Positions 25,930-35,033 are shown, counted from the stretch's first letter. The stretch is DNA of 64,000 bases from Desulfosporosinus meridiei DSM 13257 (GCF_000231385.2 NC_018515.1:1368501-1432500), one strand, 5' to 3'. The notes: a model not told the origin generated them from the sequence alone. Numbers and translations are program-made.

Positions 25930-28900
25930 ATGTTTATAACCAATATCAGTATAAAACGGCCTGTATTTATTACCGTTATCATCATTGTATTCCTGGTTGT
26001 CGGAATGCTTTGCTTTCGAGGTTTAAGTATTAATGATATGCCGCAAGCAGACTTTCCCTATGTAACAGTAGCCATTGAACAGCATGGAGTTGCACCCGAC
26101 CAGATGGAAACCAATGTGGCCAAGAAAGTTGAAGAAGCCATAGGACAAATTTCCGGTGTAAAGCATATTTACACAAATATCAGTGAGGGTGTATGCAATG
26201 TAATCGTTGAATTTGATCTGGCAAAATCCCCGGATGTTGCTGCCCAGGAAGTGCGGGACAAGGTCAGTTCCATAAGGAAAAGCCTCCCTAATGATATAGA
26301 AGAGCCGATTATTGCCAAATATGATTTCACTGCAACCCCTATCTTATCCCTGGCAGTAAGCGGCACAATGGATAACCGCGTCATATCCAAGATTGTGGAT
26401 GATGTCATCACCAAGAGTCTCTACACTGTAAGCGGCGTTGGCTCAGTTAAGGTATATGGCAAAGAGGAAAGGGAGATAAAGATCAAGCTGGATCTCGAGA
26501 AGCTAGCCGAATATGGTCTGGCTCCAGCGGAGATGGTCAGCGCAGTCCAGAATGGCAACATGGAAAGACCAGGGGGAAAAGTTAACGACGGGCAAACAGA
26601 GATATCCCTGCGGACAGATAACAAAGTTAAGAATCTGGAGGATTTTTATAATATCACCGTGGGGGTGCGCTCAGGACGTGAGATTAAGGTTCGTGATGTG
26701 GCGACGGTAGCGGACGGAATTAAAGATATGGACAGTATTTCTTATTACGATGGTAAAGAGGCCATCGGGGTGGATATTATTAAACAGTCTGGTTCGAATA
26801 CGGTGCTTGTCTCGGATAATGTAAAGAAACAATTAGACTTTATCAAAGGTACGCTCCCTAAAGGAATAACTGTCGATGTTGTGGCGGATAATTCTGTCTC
26901 GATACGTGATTCCGTCGACGAAGTCGTAAAAACGATTCTTGAAGGATGTATCTTGGCAATCATTATCGTGTTTATTTTCTTAAGGGAATGGGAAAGTACC
27001 TTGATCAGTGGAATTTCCTTACCAACATCGATTGTTACAACCTTTATTGCCATGAAGGTCATGGATTTTTCTCTGAACACCATGTCGCTGATGGCCTTGT
27101 CTCTAGCCGTAGGCTTGCTGATTGACGATGCTATTGTCGTTATAGAGAATATTGTCCGACATTTACATATGAGTAAGCCGCCCATGCAGGCAGCAAGAGA
27201 GGCTACCTCAGAAATTGGGTTAGCGGTAATGGCAACAACCTTTGCTGTGGTTGCGGTTTTTGTTCCTATCGCCATGGTTTCAGGGATTATCGGCAAGTAT
27301 TTTGTGGAATTCGGACTTACCGTAGCCTTTAGTATGTTGGTTTCCTTATTTATATCCTTCACCTTAGTGCCGATGATGTCTTCCAGATTGTTAAAGGCTG
27401 AGAGAAAGATGAAAAAAACCTTTGTGGGTCATTTTCTGGACTGGTTTAATGACAAATTTGATTTGTTGGGAACAAGCTATTCTAAATTTCTAAAGGTAGT
27501 TCTCAATCACCGCCTTGTCACCCTAATCTTTACGATTGGAATTTTTGTTGCCAGCATGAAGTTGCTTCCTCTGTTGGGCTTCAGCTTCATTCCAGCTACG
27601 GATGCAGGGGGAATAAATATTAGCGTGAGTACGGACTCTGGTTTGACACTGCAGGCGGTCGGGGACAAAGCTAAGGAAATCGAAGAAAAACTTAAAAAGT
27701 ATCCTGAAGTTACTCATGTCTATACAACAGTCAGTTCTGACAAAATTTCAATCTATGCTAAATTAACGGAGAAACAGGAGCGAGAAAAAGCGGCTAAACA
27801 GATTGCTTCAGAAGTCAGGGAAGACTTAAAAGGAATCACTGGAATTGAACTGGCTGTAAAAGCAAGTTCCTTAGGACCTAATGAAGGTAAGGATGTCTCC
27901 TTTGTTATCCTGGGGAACAACACTGAAGCAATGCAAGCTTTGGCGCTGAAAGGGAAAAAGATGCTCAGTCAGGACCCTCATGCCAAAGATGTAGAGCTGG
28001 ATCTCAAAACCGGCAAAACTGAAACTAAACTAGAGGTGGACAGAGATAAGGTTTCAGACCTGGGCGTTAATGTATCCCTGGCAGCCACGACGATACAGGC
28101 GCTTTTTGACGGAATAGATGCAGGCAAATTTGAGTGGGCAGGGGATAGATATAATGTAAGGGTATCCTTGAAAGACGACCAGCGGAAGAGCTTAGACAAT
28201 CTGAATGGTATTTATGTCAACGGCTCAGTTAATGGTTTAAATAATCAAATGATTCCCCTGGCTAATATTACTAAGAAGGTTCTATCTACTTCATATTCAA
28301 CTATCCATAGATATGATAGATTGACTCAGATTGAGCTTTCAGCAAATGTTGAAGGAATACCTACGGGGGACTTTTTAAACATGTATACGAACAAGCTCAC
28401 AAATGAACTGGATATTCCCGATGGAGTTTTTGTAAAGGTTGGAGGTATGAACGAGATGATGCAGGAGGGCTTTGCTAGTCTTGTAACTGCGCTCTTGATG
28501 GGTATCCTGTTTATGTTCCTAGTGATGGCTATGCAGTTTGAAAGCTTTTTAGATCCTGTTGCTATCATGTTCTCTTTGCCAATGGCGCTGATCGGTGCTG
28601 TTCTGGGACTGTATGTTGCGGGAAGTGAGCTGAGTATCTTGTCTCTGATTGGAATCATCCTCTTGATGGGACTGGTGGCTAAGAACGGTATTCTGCTAAT
28701 AGACTTTACCAAGCAGAAGATGAATGAAGGGTTTGAAGTAAGAGAGGCTTTGATTGAAGCTGGTTCAGTCCGTTTAAGACCTATTCTCATGACAACTCTG
28801 GCCATGATCTTCGGGATGATTCCCGTTGCCATTGGTTCAGGATCAGGTGCTGAGATGCGTGCGCCCATGGGGCATGCAGTTATTGGCGGTTTGATCACTT

Positions 28901-29028
28901 CAACATTATTAACACTCTTTGTTGTTCCGGTGGTCTATTCTTTACTGGACAATATAAAGAAGAAGCTCAGCAGGAAGAGCAAAAATACTGTGTCAACTTA
29001 TCAAACGAATACTGAGATTTATCGTTGA
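25930..29028 (+). CDS. RND-family (AcrB/HAE1) efflux pump
   Basis: A 1032-residue resistance-nodulation-division transporter that exports hydrophobic compounds using the proton gradient. It has the expected layout: TM1 at 12-30, a large extracytoplasmic loop, TM2-6 at about 335-490, a second loop, and TM8-12 at about 855-1010. The proton-relay acidic pair is in VGLLIDDAIVVIENI near residue 400. The start MFITNISIKRPVFI is typical of HAE1 proteins. It follows the adaptor gene closely (GGGGACTAAGAT before the ATG). No outer-membrane factor (TolC-type) gene is present, consistent with a single-membrane Firmicute. Substrate is unknown. Confidence 0.92.
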   Translation: MFITNISIKRPVFITVIIIVFLVVGMLCFRGLSINDMPQADFPYVTVAIEQHGVAPDQMETNVAKKVEEAIGQISGVKHIYTNISEGVCNVIVEFDLAKSPDVAAQEVRDKVSSIRKSLPNDIEEPIIAKYDFTATPILSLAVSGTMDNRVISKIVDDVITKSLYTVSGVGSVKVYGKEEREIKIKLDLEKLAEYGLAPAEMVSAVQNGNMERPGGKVNDGQTEISLRTDNKVKNLEDFYNITVGVRSGREIKVRDVATVADGIKDMDSISYYDGKEAIGVDIIKQSGSNTVLVSDNVKKQLDFIKGTLPKGITVDVVADNSVSIRDSVDEVVKTILEGCILAIIIVFIFLREWESTLISGISLPTSIVTTFIAMKVMDFSLNTMSLMALSLAVGLLIDDAIVVIENIVRHLHMSKPPMQAAREATSEIGLAVMATTFAVVAVFVPIAMVSGIIGKYFVEFGLTVAFSMLVSLFISFTLVPMMSSRLLKAERKMKKTFVGHFLDWFNDKFDLLGTSYSKFLKVVLNHRLVTLIFTIGIFVASMKLLPLLGFSFIPATDAGGINISVSTDSGLTLQAVGDKAKEIEEKLKKYPEVTHVYTTVSSDKISIYAKLTEKQEREKAAKQIASEVREDLKGITGIELAVKASSLGPNEGKDVSFVILGNNTEAMQALALKGKKMLSQDPHAKDVELDLKTGKTETKLEVDRDKVSDLGVNVSLAATTIQALFDGIDAGKFEWAGDRYNVRVSLKDDQRKSLDNLNGIYVNGSVNGLNNQMIPLANITKKVLSTSYSTIHRYDRLTQIELSANVEGIPTGDFLNMYTNKLTNELDIPDGVFVKVGGMNEMMQEGFASLVTALLMGILFMFLVMAMQFESFLDPVAIMFSLPMALIGAVLGLYVAGSELSILSLIGIILLMGLVAKNGILLIDFTKQKMNEGFEVREALIEAGSVRLRPILMTTLAMIFGMIPVAIGSGSGAEMRAPMGHAVIGGLITSTLLTLFVVPVVYSLLDNIKKKLSRKSKNTVSTYQTNTEIYR

Positions 29029-29047
29029 GCAAATTCATCTCCAAAAA

Positions 29048-29096
29048 CCCAGTCATTAGATGCACCCCCTTTTTGGGGGTGCATTTAATGACTGGG
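29048..29096. terminator. Long bidirectional terminator between convergent operons
   Basis: A stem of about 22 base pairs with one mismatch spans 29048-29096 with a five-T loop. On the minus strand it is followed by TTTTTGG, so it serves the leftward coat operon best, and it also lies 20 bases after the RND gene. Confidence 0.8.
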
Positions 29097-29189
29097 ATAA
29101 AAAGCAAAGCAAAACCATTCAGTTAAAGTAAAGACGTTCAGAGGTAAAACATGGCCTTGATATATTAATTGTCACGAGTTTCCAATTGC

Positions 29190-29480
29190 TTACTGGATCC
29201 CTAACACAGTATCGGCTGCCTCTGTATCAACGATTAATTGCTCTTGAGGGTTATTAGCATGGTAATAACCCTTTTTCGTCATATAATTGAATATTTTTTC
29301 ATGGGTATCGATAGCCACATCCAAATGTCTGCGAAGAACCTCCCTTACTTCCGGTGTTGCGGTTTCAGAGATTGCCATGGCATAATTTCGAACACCCGCT
29401 TTAGCAGAAATTAAAAAGTCTGTGGCGATTACCTGCTCGGTCATATCTCCCATGCCTGCTAAATTTTGCAGAAGTCCCAT
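29190..29480 (-). CDS. CotF-family spore coat protein (YraD-like)
   Basis: A 96-residue protein of the CotF spore coat family (a ferritin-like helical fold). Recognisable segments are MTEQVIATDFLISAKAGVR, YAMAISETATPEVREVL and HEKIFNYMTKKGYYHA. It is the last gene of a five-gene leftward operon whose order matches Bacillus yraG-yraF-adhB-yraE-yraD. Its position corresponds to yraD. Coat assembly during sporulation is expected. A long terminator follows. Confidence 0.85.
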   Translation of the reverse strand: MGLLQNLAGMGDMTEQVIATDFLISAKAGVRNYAMAISETATPEVREVLRRHLDVAIDTHEKIFNYMTKKGYYHANNPQEQLIVDTEAADTVLGIQ

Positions 29481-29515
29481 AGTTTATCCGCCTTCTTTCT
29501 GGTTTTTTTTAAGGT

Positions 29516-29761
29516 TTAATGATTGTTAGGAAGCTGATTTTTCTCCCAGAGCTCTGATGATTGGATTAAGTCTTTTAGTTCGGCTATATGTTCTTGTGAA
29601 GTGGTAAAGTCTTGCTGCAAGAGGGTAGTTAACTCTTCGTCTGAAACTAAGCCGGCCATTGCTGATGCTTTTGTAGCACATACATTTTTAAATGATAGGA
29701 TTTCATGAAGCTCAAAGGTCTCATGGGGTGATATTCTTTTTCCTTCTAGCAATTTTTTCAC
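29516..29761 (-). CDS. Small coat-associated helical protein (YraE-like)
   Basis: An 81-residue acidic helical protein with HETFELHEILSFKNVCATKASAM, very similar in layout to the protein encoded at 31407-31613 (ETMELHELLNFKTICMTTSKM). Both correspond to the short YraE/YraG-type proteins of Bacillus coat operons. The start is either GTG at 29761 or TTG at 29752; the second has AGAGGTG at better spacing. It lies between adhB and the yraD-like gene. No catalytic motif is visible. Confidence 0.75.
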   Translation of the reverse strand: MKKLLEGKRISPHETFELHEILSFKNVCATKASAMAGLVSDEELTTLLQQDFTTSQEHIAELKDLIQSSELWEKNQLPNNH

Positions 29762-29817
29762 CTCTTTATAGTTTAGCGAGGATATAGTCTATCCTTCATA
29801 AAGACAATACTGATGCT

Positions 29818-30963
29818 TTAGTGAAGTCCGGGATGAAGTACAACTTTAATGCAATCATCTGTTTTGGTATCAAAAACTTCGTAGCCATGCTTTGCTTGAT
29901 CCAAGGGTAATCTATGGGTAATGATATCGCTGGGATCAAACTTTTTATCGGCAAGGAGCTGATAAAGACGTGGCATATAAGGAATGACAGGAGCTTGCCC
30001 CAATCTCAAATTAATATTGCGATTCATCAAATCTCCAAGTGGGAAACCGTTATATCTGGAACCATAGATTCCGGTTACTTGAATCATTCCTCCTTTGCGA
30101 ACTGCCTGACTAGCCATAACTAAACTACCCAAAGCTCCTCCTTGAAGCTTCAGACCGGAGGCCAGGAATTCAAGGGGTGTCATCTTGCCATCCATGCCGA
30201 CACAGTCAATCACAATATCTGCGCCACCTTGAGTCATTTCATATAGATAGTCTCCCGTGTTATCATATTGCTCAAAATTGACAGTCTCTACGTTGTTATA
30301 CCGGTTGGCATGAGTTAAGCGGTAATCTATGTAATCAACAGCAATAACTCTTTTAGCTCCCATAAGCCAACAGAATTTTTGGGCCAAAAGCCCCACCGGC
30401 CCGCAGCCTAAGACAATTACCGTATCCCCGTTTTTGACCCCTGCGTTTTCTACACTCCAATAAGCAGTTGACATGGCATCAGACAGTAAAACCAGTTTTT
30501 CATCTTCTACCTCACTGTCCTCTGGGATTTTAAAGGGGGTAAAGTTTCCGTAAGGAACTCTCATATATTCGGCTTGGCCTCCGGGGTACCCGCCGGCAGT
30601 TTCGGAATACCCAAAAAAGGCTCCCATATTCCCATGAGGGTTTGAGTTATCGCATTGACTTGTCAGATCGTGTTTGCAAAAAAAGCATTCCCCACAACTG
30701 ACATTAAAGGGAATGATAACTCGATCCCCCTTTTTGAGCTTGGTTACTTCCGGGCCTACTTCCTCAACGACACCCATGGGCTCATGTCCGATAATATAGT
30801 TTTTAGGGAGGTTTGGGATCATATCATGAATTAGGTGCAAGTCTGAGCCGCAGATCGCGGTAGTTGTAATTTTAACAATGATGTCGTCCGGTTTATGAAT
30901 TGTGGGGTCTGGAACATCCTTGACCTCGACATTTTTAATACCTTGAAAGGTTACAGCCTTCAT
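29818..30963 (-). CDS. adhB: Zinc-dependent alcohol dehydrogenase (AdhB-like)
   Basis: A 381-residue medium-chain dehydrogenase. Catalytic zinc ligands are Cys38 (AICGSDLH) and His60-Glu61 (IIGHEPMG). The structural zinc site CGECFFCKHDLTSQC is intact, and the NAD-binding loop is VLGCGPVGLLAQ. It belongs to the glutathione-independent formaldehyde dehydrogenase-like subgroup. AGGAGG precedes the ATG. The substrate is unknown. Its place inside a coat-protein operon is conserved in Bacillus (adhB between yraE and yraF), so it probably acts during or on spore coat formation; that role is inference from the shared order. Confidence 0.88.
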   Translation of the reverse strand: MKAVTFQGIKNVEVKDVPDPTIHKPDDIIVKITTTAICGSDLHLIHDMIPNLPKNYIIGHEPMGVVEEVGPEVTKLKKGDRVIIPFNVSCGECFFCKHDLTSQCDNSNPHGNMGAFFGYSETAGGYPGGQAEYMRVPYGNFTPFKIPEDSEVEDEKLVLLSDAMSTAYWSVENAGVKNGDTVIVLGCGPVGLLAQKFCWLMGAKRVIAVDYIDYRLTHANRYNNVETVNFEQYDNTGDYLYEMTQGGADIVIDCVGMDGKMTPLEFLASGLKLQGGALGSLVMASQAVRKGGMIQVTGIYGSRYNGFPLGDLMNRNINLRLGQAPVIPYMPRLYQLLADKKFDPSDIITHRLPLDQAKHGYEVFDTKTDDCIKVVLHPGLH

Positions 30964-30983
30964 TAGTTTGTTTACCTCCTAAC

Positions 30984-31388
30984 TTAATAGTTTGGGGTTG
31001 CAAATGTACCTAGCCTGCTTGTATTACCGGGAAAGAGCTGCAGATTGGAGATTTGAACTGCCGCCTGAGCGGACACCAAGTCTAATTTGAATTGTTCAGC
31101 TACTTGGTATGGATGAAACCACCCTTTGTTCATCATAAGTTCTGAAATTTGAGCGTGCAGGTCGATTTGAGCGTTTAACATATTGCGTATTTCTTTTCTT
31201 GCCTCTGGATCTGCGATTTCGGTTAAGGCAGTGGCACAATTTTTTATTCCACTTTTGGCATTCAGTAGAAAACTAAGAGCAATGGTCGAATCCACAAGCC
31301 CGGGCATTCCTTCCGAGTTTTCAATCTCCAAATAATCCTTATTCATAGGTCCTTTGAGAGCGTTGATGGGTTTCTTTTCATAACTCAT
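30984..31388 (-). CDS. CotF-family spore coat protein (YraF-like)
   Basis: A 134-residue CotF-type coat protein. The core GLVDSTIALSFLLNAKSGIK and ALTEIADPEARKEIRNML matches the helices of the protein at 29190, and the end of the fold contains MMNKGWFHPYQVAEQF. Relative to its paralogue it has an N-terminal extension of about 30 residues and a short C-terminal tail. I place the start at 31388 because GGAGGGG precedes it; an ATG at 31406 overlaps the stop of the upstream gene. Confidence 0.83.
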   Translation of the reverse strand: MSYEKKPINALKGPMNKDYLEIENSEGMPGLVDSTIALSFLLNAKSGIKNCATALTEIADPEARKEIRNMLNAQIDLHAQISELMMNKGWFHPYQVAEQFKLDLVSAQAAVQISNLQLFPGNTSRLGTFATPNY

Positions 31389-31406
31389 CGCTGGATTCCC
31401 CTCCAA

Positions 31407-31613
31407 TCATTGTGGTTGAGTTTTAATTAATAGTCCTTGTAAGACAGTTATTGCTTGCCTAGATTGTTGGACATCTTTTTCAAGTAATGCTTTTAAATCT
31501 TGATCAAAGACTACTCCTTGCACCATTTTTGAGGTAGTCATACAGATTGTCTTGAAATTTAAGAGTTCATGTAGTTCCATAGTTTCATGCAACGTTGAAT
31601 CTAGTTGTTGCAT
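31407..31613 (-). CDS. Small coat-associated helical protein (YraG-like)
   Basis: A 68-residue protein (MQQLDSTLHETMELHELLNF) paralogous to that at 29516-29761. It is the first gene of the coat operon and corresponds in position to Bacillus yraG. GGAGGTGATTATT precedes the ATG at 31613. The promoter should lie in the 370-base gap upstream; I could not identify a clear sporulation sigma-factor site by eye. Confidence 0.78.
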   Translation of the reverse strand: MQQLDSTLHETMELHELLNFKTICMTTSKMVQGVVFDQDLKALLEKDVQQSRQAITVLQGLLIKTQPQ

Positions 31614-31731
31614 AATAATCACCTCCAATTTTTACAAATCGGATATATTTTCACCAAATCGACTGGACTTATGTGTAGGAGTAAAGTTACCCTTCTTATA
31701 AGTTTGGTCAAATTAGCCATGAGCCAGATAG

Positions 31732-31762
31732 AAAAAGACTTCCTTCGCAGGAGGTCTTTTTT
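31732..31762. terminator. Orphan hairpin with T-run between divergent operons
   Basis: AAAAAGACTTCC (31732-31743) pairs with GGAGGTCTTTTTT (31750-31762) around TTCGCA. It has T-runs in both directions but no obvious gene to terminate. A leader attenuator or short RNA is possible. Confidence 0.5.
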
Positions 31763-31861
31763 AGTAGGGACTTAAGTTCGTAATTATTTGAGAATTTATT
31801 CAACTAGCTAATGTAGTGGTTGAAAAAGCTTCTTTTTCGTATTATTATGAATATATAGATA

Positions 31862-31883
31862 TATATACATCTGTATGTATATA
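31862..31883 (+). promoter_or_regulatory. Candidate operator before the MFS/corrinoid genes
   Basis: Perfect nine-base arms TATATACAT and ATGTATATA flank CTGT. The palindrome lies about 130 bases before the MFS gene start. Binding protein unknown; no regulator gene is adjacent. Confidence 0.4.
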
Positions 31884-32015
31884 CAAATTTTATTCGTGCT
31901 GCTGGATTTTATTCCAAAAGGGGGGAGTGATGTTTAAATAGTAAATCGATTGGCTTAAACCACGCACCAATGAAAATCAAGGACTTATCAATATTTGTAT
32001 AGGAAGGAAGATATT

Positions 32016-33218
32016 ATGAGCGAGAAAAGACAGTCTTTAGTATTATTGGCCATCTTCTCCTTTGGTTTTCTAGCTATGGGTATCGGTACTATTACCCCGG
32101 CCATAGCGACGATTGGCGGCGCATTCCCTGCCATAAGTTTTAGTACCCTGTTGCTGGTCTCCACGATTCCTGCCCTAGTATCTATCCCCGTATCAATCCT
32201 GGGAGGAAGTGTTGCCGGAAAGTCTGTTAAATATAGGACATTAGCGCTGTTTGCAACCTTAGTGTTCAGTATCGCAGGGGCAATTCCCTACTATTTGCAG
32301 GATTTTAACCAAATATTGTTGGCTAGAGGTCTTTTTGGCTTGGGACTGGGACTTATTATGCCCCTGAACAGTGCTTTAATTTTTAATCTTGTACCGGAAG
32401 ATAAGCAGGCCAGCGTCATGGGAATCAATAGCGTTGTCATGAACATTGGGGGAATTGTGCTCCAATTGCTGGGCGGTGTTCTGGCTTCAATTGGCTGGAA
32501 TTATAGCTTCTTAGCCCATGCTCTTGGTATAATTACATTTATAATAGTATTGGTTTTCCTGCCGGAACCTCAAAAGCAAGAAATCCCTGCAGGTACTGAT
32601 GGTGTGGCAAAGGAAAAACTTAAAATGCCCGGCTCAGTTTTTGGCTGGAGCTTATTATTTGGAATAGTTACAATTTTGGACTATCCATCCCTGACCAATA
32701 TGTCTTCGGTACTTTTGACCATCAAAGCTAATGCTGCAGTTGCCGGAGTAGTTCTAATGTTTATGACGGTAGGAGGAATGGCGGCGGGAGCAATATTCGG
32801 CAATGTTTATCAAAAATTTGGTCGTCAGACCCTTAGTATAGGACTAGTCTTTTTTATAGTTTCCCAAGTGATTTTTTCTTTCAGTCAAAGCGTAACTTTG
32901 TTTATAATCGGGGAAGCGTGTTTGGGTGTTGGACTGACCCTAAGTATGTCATCAATTTATATGCTCGCCGGTGCTTCAGTTCATCCCAGCCAGACTCCTA
33001 TGGCTATGTCTATAATTGTGTCAGGAATGAATTTGGGCGGATTTCTATCCGGATATTTTTATGCAGCCATTATGGAACCACTGCATATTACTACCTTGAG
33101 ATTTCAATACTATTTCGGGACAGGTGGATATTTAGCTATCTTAGTATTTTTCTTAATCCTATTTGCAGTCAAAAAACCCCTGCCTCTGGAAGCAGGAAGG
33201 CAAACCCCTGCCCAATAA
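32016..33218 (+). CDS. MFS transporter
   Basis: A 400-residue major facilitator with twelve predicted helices and a central loop (about 185-205, PEPQKQEIPAGTDG). The GRGLFGLGLGLIMPL-like segment (residues ARGLFGLGLGLI) matches the TM4 motif of drug:H+ antiporter-type MFS proteins. The ATG at 32016 follows AGGAAGGAAG; an upstream ATG at 31995 lacks a ribosome binding site. The next two genes are a corrinoid protein and a methyltransferase, so it may carry the methyl donor or its demethylated product. This is inference from position. Confidence 0.82.
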   Translation: MSEKRQSLVLLAIFSFGFLAMGIGTITPAIATIGGAFPAISFSTLLLVSTIPALVSIPVSILGGSVAGKSVKYRTLALFATLVFSIAGAIPYYLQDFNQILLARGLFGLGLGLIMPLNSALIFNLVPEDKQASVMGINSVVMNIGGIVLQLLGGVLASIGWNYSFLAHALGIITFIIVLVFLPEPQKQEIPAGTDGVAKEKLKMPGSVFGWSLLFGIVTILDYPSLTNMSSVLLTIKANAAVAGVVLMFMTVGGMAAGAIFGNVYQKFGRQTLSIGLVFFIVSQVIFSFSQSVTLFIIGEACLGVGLTLSMSSIYMLAGASVHPSQTPMAMSIIVSGMNLGGFLSGYFYAAIMEPLHITTLRFQYYFGTGGYLAILVFFLILFAVKKPLPLEAGRQTPAQ

Positions 33219-33357
33219 ATTCAAGATGAAATAAATTCTTAATTGTGATCTTCTCTTAAGCTAGTCAACATCGTGAACTCTAAGATATAATGTTTTTACT
33301 CTCATGATTACAGCAAAAAAGTTACTGCAAAATTAACAATCAAGGAGGAATTTAACA

Positions 33358-33990
33358 ATGTCTAAGATTAATGAAGTAAAAGCGATGGTAGAGGCAGGAA
33401 AAGCCAAACTCGTACCAGGCCTGGTACAGGAAGCCTTGGCTGAAGGAAATGCTGCCAAAGATATTCTGCAAGGAATGGTTGACTCTATGCGTGTTGTCGG
33501 TGATCTGTTTTCGGCTGGAGAATTATTCGTGCCAGAAATGCTGATGGCCGCTAAAGCTATGTCTAAGGGTGTGGAAGTGCTAAAGCCGCTGTTTGCGGAT
33601 CAAAGCACCTCATCTTTAGGGACATGTATTATCGGTACAGTTGAAGGTGATCTCCATGACATCGGCAAAAATCTCGTTTCCATGATGATCGGAAGTGCCG
33701 GATTTGACATGGTTGACCTGGGTGTAGATGTTACACCGGCGAAATTTGTAGAGGCAGTTAAAGACAATGAGAACGTAAAAATAGTGGCCTGTTCCGGACT
33801 TTTAACAACAACTATGACCAAAATGCAGGAAACCGTTCAAGCCCTAAAAGCCAGCGGAGTCACAGGCTACAAGGTTATTGTCGGCGGTGCGCCTGTATCA
33901 GCAGAATATGCAGCGTCAATCGGGGCAGACGGTTTTGCTCCCGATGCCGGCAGTGCGGCTGTTAAAGCGGTTGAACTAGCCAAGAATTAA
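33358..33990 (+). CDS. Corrinoid (B12-binding) methyl-transfer protein
   Basis: A 210-residue methyl-carrying corrinoid protein of the MtaC/MtbC/MttC type. The N-terminal helical cap (about 5-85, with FSAGELFVPEMLMAAKAM) and the B12-binding Rossmann domain are both complete. The cobalt ligand histidine is near residue 99 in EGDLHDIGKN, followed by VDLGVDVTPAKF, SGLLTTTM and VGGAPVS. AAGGAGG precedes the ATG. In this family the corrinoid accepts a methyl group from one methyltransferase and passes it to another. The gene downstream supplies one methyltransferase; a second and a reductive activase are not in the window. Confidence 0.93.
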   Translation: MSKINEVKAMVEAGKAKLVPGLVQEALAEGNAAKDILQGMVDSMRVVGDLFSAGELFVPEMLMAAKAMSKGVEVLKPLFADQSTSSLGTCIIGTVEGDLHDIGKNLVSMMIGSAGFDMVDLGVDVTPAKFVEAVKDNENVKIVACSGLLTTTMTKMQETVQALKASGVTGYKVIVGGAPVSAEYAASIGADGFAPDAGSAAVKAVELAKN

Positions 33991-34018
33991 ATAAGCAGCT
34001 ACTTAAGGAGGAAGATTT

Positions 34019-34996
34019 ATGCTGACTAAGAAACAAAACCTATTGGAGACGATTAAAGGTGGGAATCCCGATCGGTTTGTCAAGCAATATGAGTTTATGC
34101 ACTTTATAATGGAAGCTCCCGGCGGTAGGTTTCCTCAACCGGGGGAAACAATTAAAAATGATTGGGGCATAACCTTCAAATGGCCGGAAGGTCAACTTGG
34201 CGGTTTCCCGGTTCATGATGATGAACATAAAGTACTGAAGGATATTACCGAGTGGAAAAAATACGTTAAGGCCCCGGTTATTCCGACTTCCGACGAAGCT
34301 TGGGCTGCGGCTATCGCCCATGCCAATACGGTTGATCGCAATGAGGAATTTGTAACCTTGTTCGTTGCCCCCGGTGTATTTGAAATGACCCATCATCTGA
34401 TGAGCATGGAAGATGCATTGATGGCTTTATATGAGGAGCCGGAAGCTATGCATGAGCTCATTGATTACCTCACTGAACATGAGTTGGCTTATGCCAAAGC
34501 TTTGATTGATCATATCCATCCGGATTGCATATTCCATCACGACGATTGGGGCAGCCAAAAATCCTCCTTCATTTCTCCAGCTATGTTCGAAGAGTTCTTT
34601 CTCCCGGCTTACAAGAAAATATACGCTTTTTATAAAGCGAATGGAGTGGAGCTGATTGTGCACCACAGTGATTCCTATGCGGCTAACTTGGTTCCCTTTA
34701 TGATCGAGATGGGAGTAGATATCTGGCAAGGGGTCATGACCACGAACAACACTCCGGAACTTATCAAGCAATATGGCAGTCAAATCAGCTTTATGGGGGA
34801 TATCGACAGCGGTGTCGTTGATTTTCCGGCCTGGACCCCGGAGATAGTTGCCAAAGAAGTAGAGCGGGCTTGCAGGAATTGCGGAAAGTTATACTTTATC
34901 CCTTGTTTAACCCAGGGAGGGAATTGGAGTTCATTCCCGGGAGTATATGACTCTACCAATGAAGCCATTGAAAAAATGACTAAAGAAATGTTCTAA
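34019..34996 (+). CDS. UroD-family cobamide-dependent methyltransferase
   Basis: A 325-residue protein of the uroporphyrinogen-decarboxylase-like methyltransferase superfamily (MtaA/MtbA and the O-demethylase MT-I relatives). The TIM-barrel body includes FHHDDWGSQKSSFISPAMF, IVHHSDSYAANLVPF and a C-terminal IPCLTQGGNWSSFPG. In MtaA/MtbA the zinc is held by an H-x-C pair and a later Cys; here the equivalent pair reads H-S-D, with Cys in IPCL. It is 28 bases after the corrinoid gene, with AAGGAGG before the ATG, so the two are co-transcribed. The methyl donor is unknown; a methoxylated aromatic is one option known for Desulfitobacterium relatives. Confidence 0.85.
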   Translation: MLTKKQNLLETIKGGNPDRFVKQYEFMHFIMEAPGGRFPQPGETIKNDWGITFKWPEGQLGGFPVHDDEHKVLKDITEWKKYVKAPVIPTSDEAWAAAIAHANTVDRNEEFVTLFVAPGVFEMTHHLMSMEDALMALYEEPEAMHELIDYLTEHELAYAKALIDHIHPDCIFHHDDWGSQKSSFISPAMFEEFFLPAYKKIYAFYKANGVELIVHHSDSYAANLVPFMIEMGVDIWQGVMTTNNTPELIKQYGSQISFMGDIDSGVVDFPAWTPEIVAKEVERACRNCGKLYFIPCLTQGGNWSSFPGVYDSTNEAIEKMTKEMF

Positions 34997-35033
34997 ACAG
35001 AAGATTTTTTGGGAGAGGACGGTAGTCCTCCGG

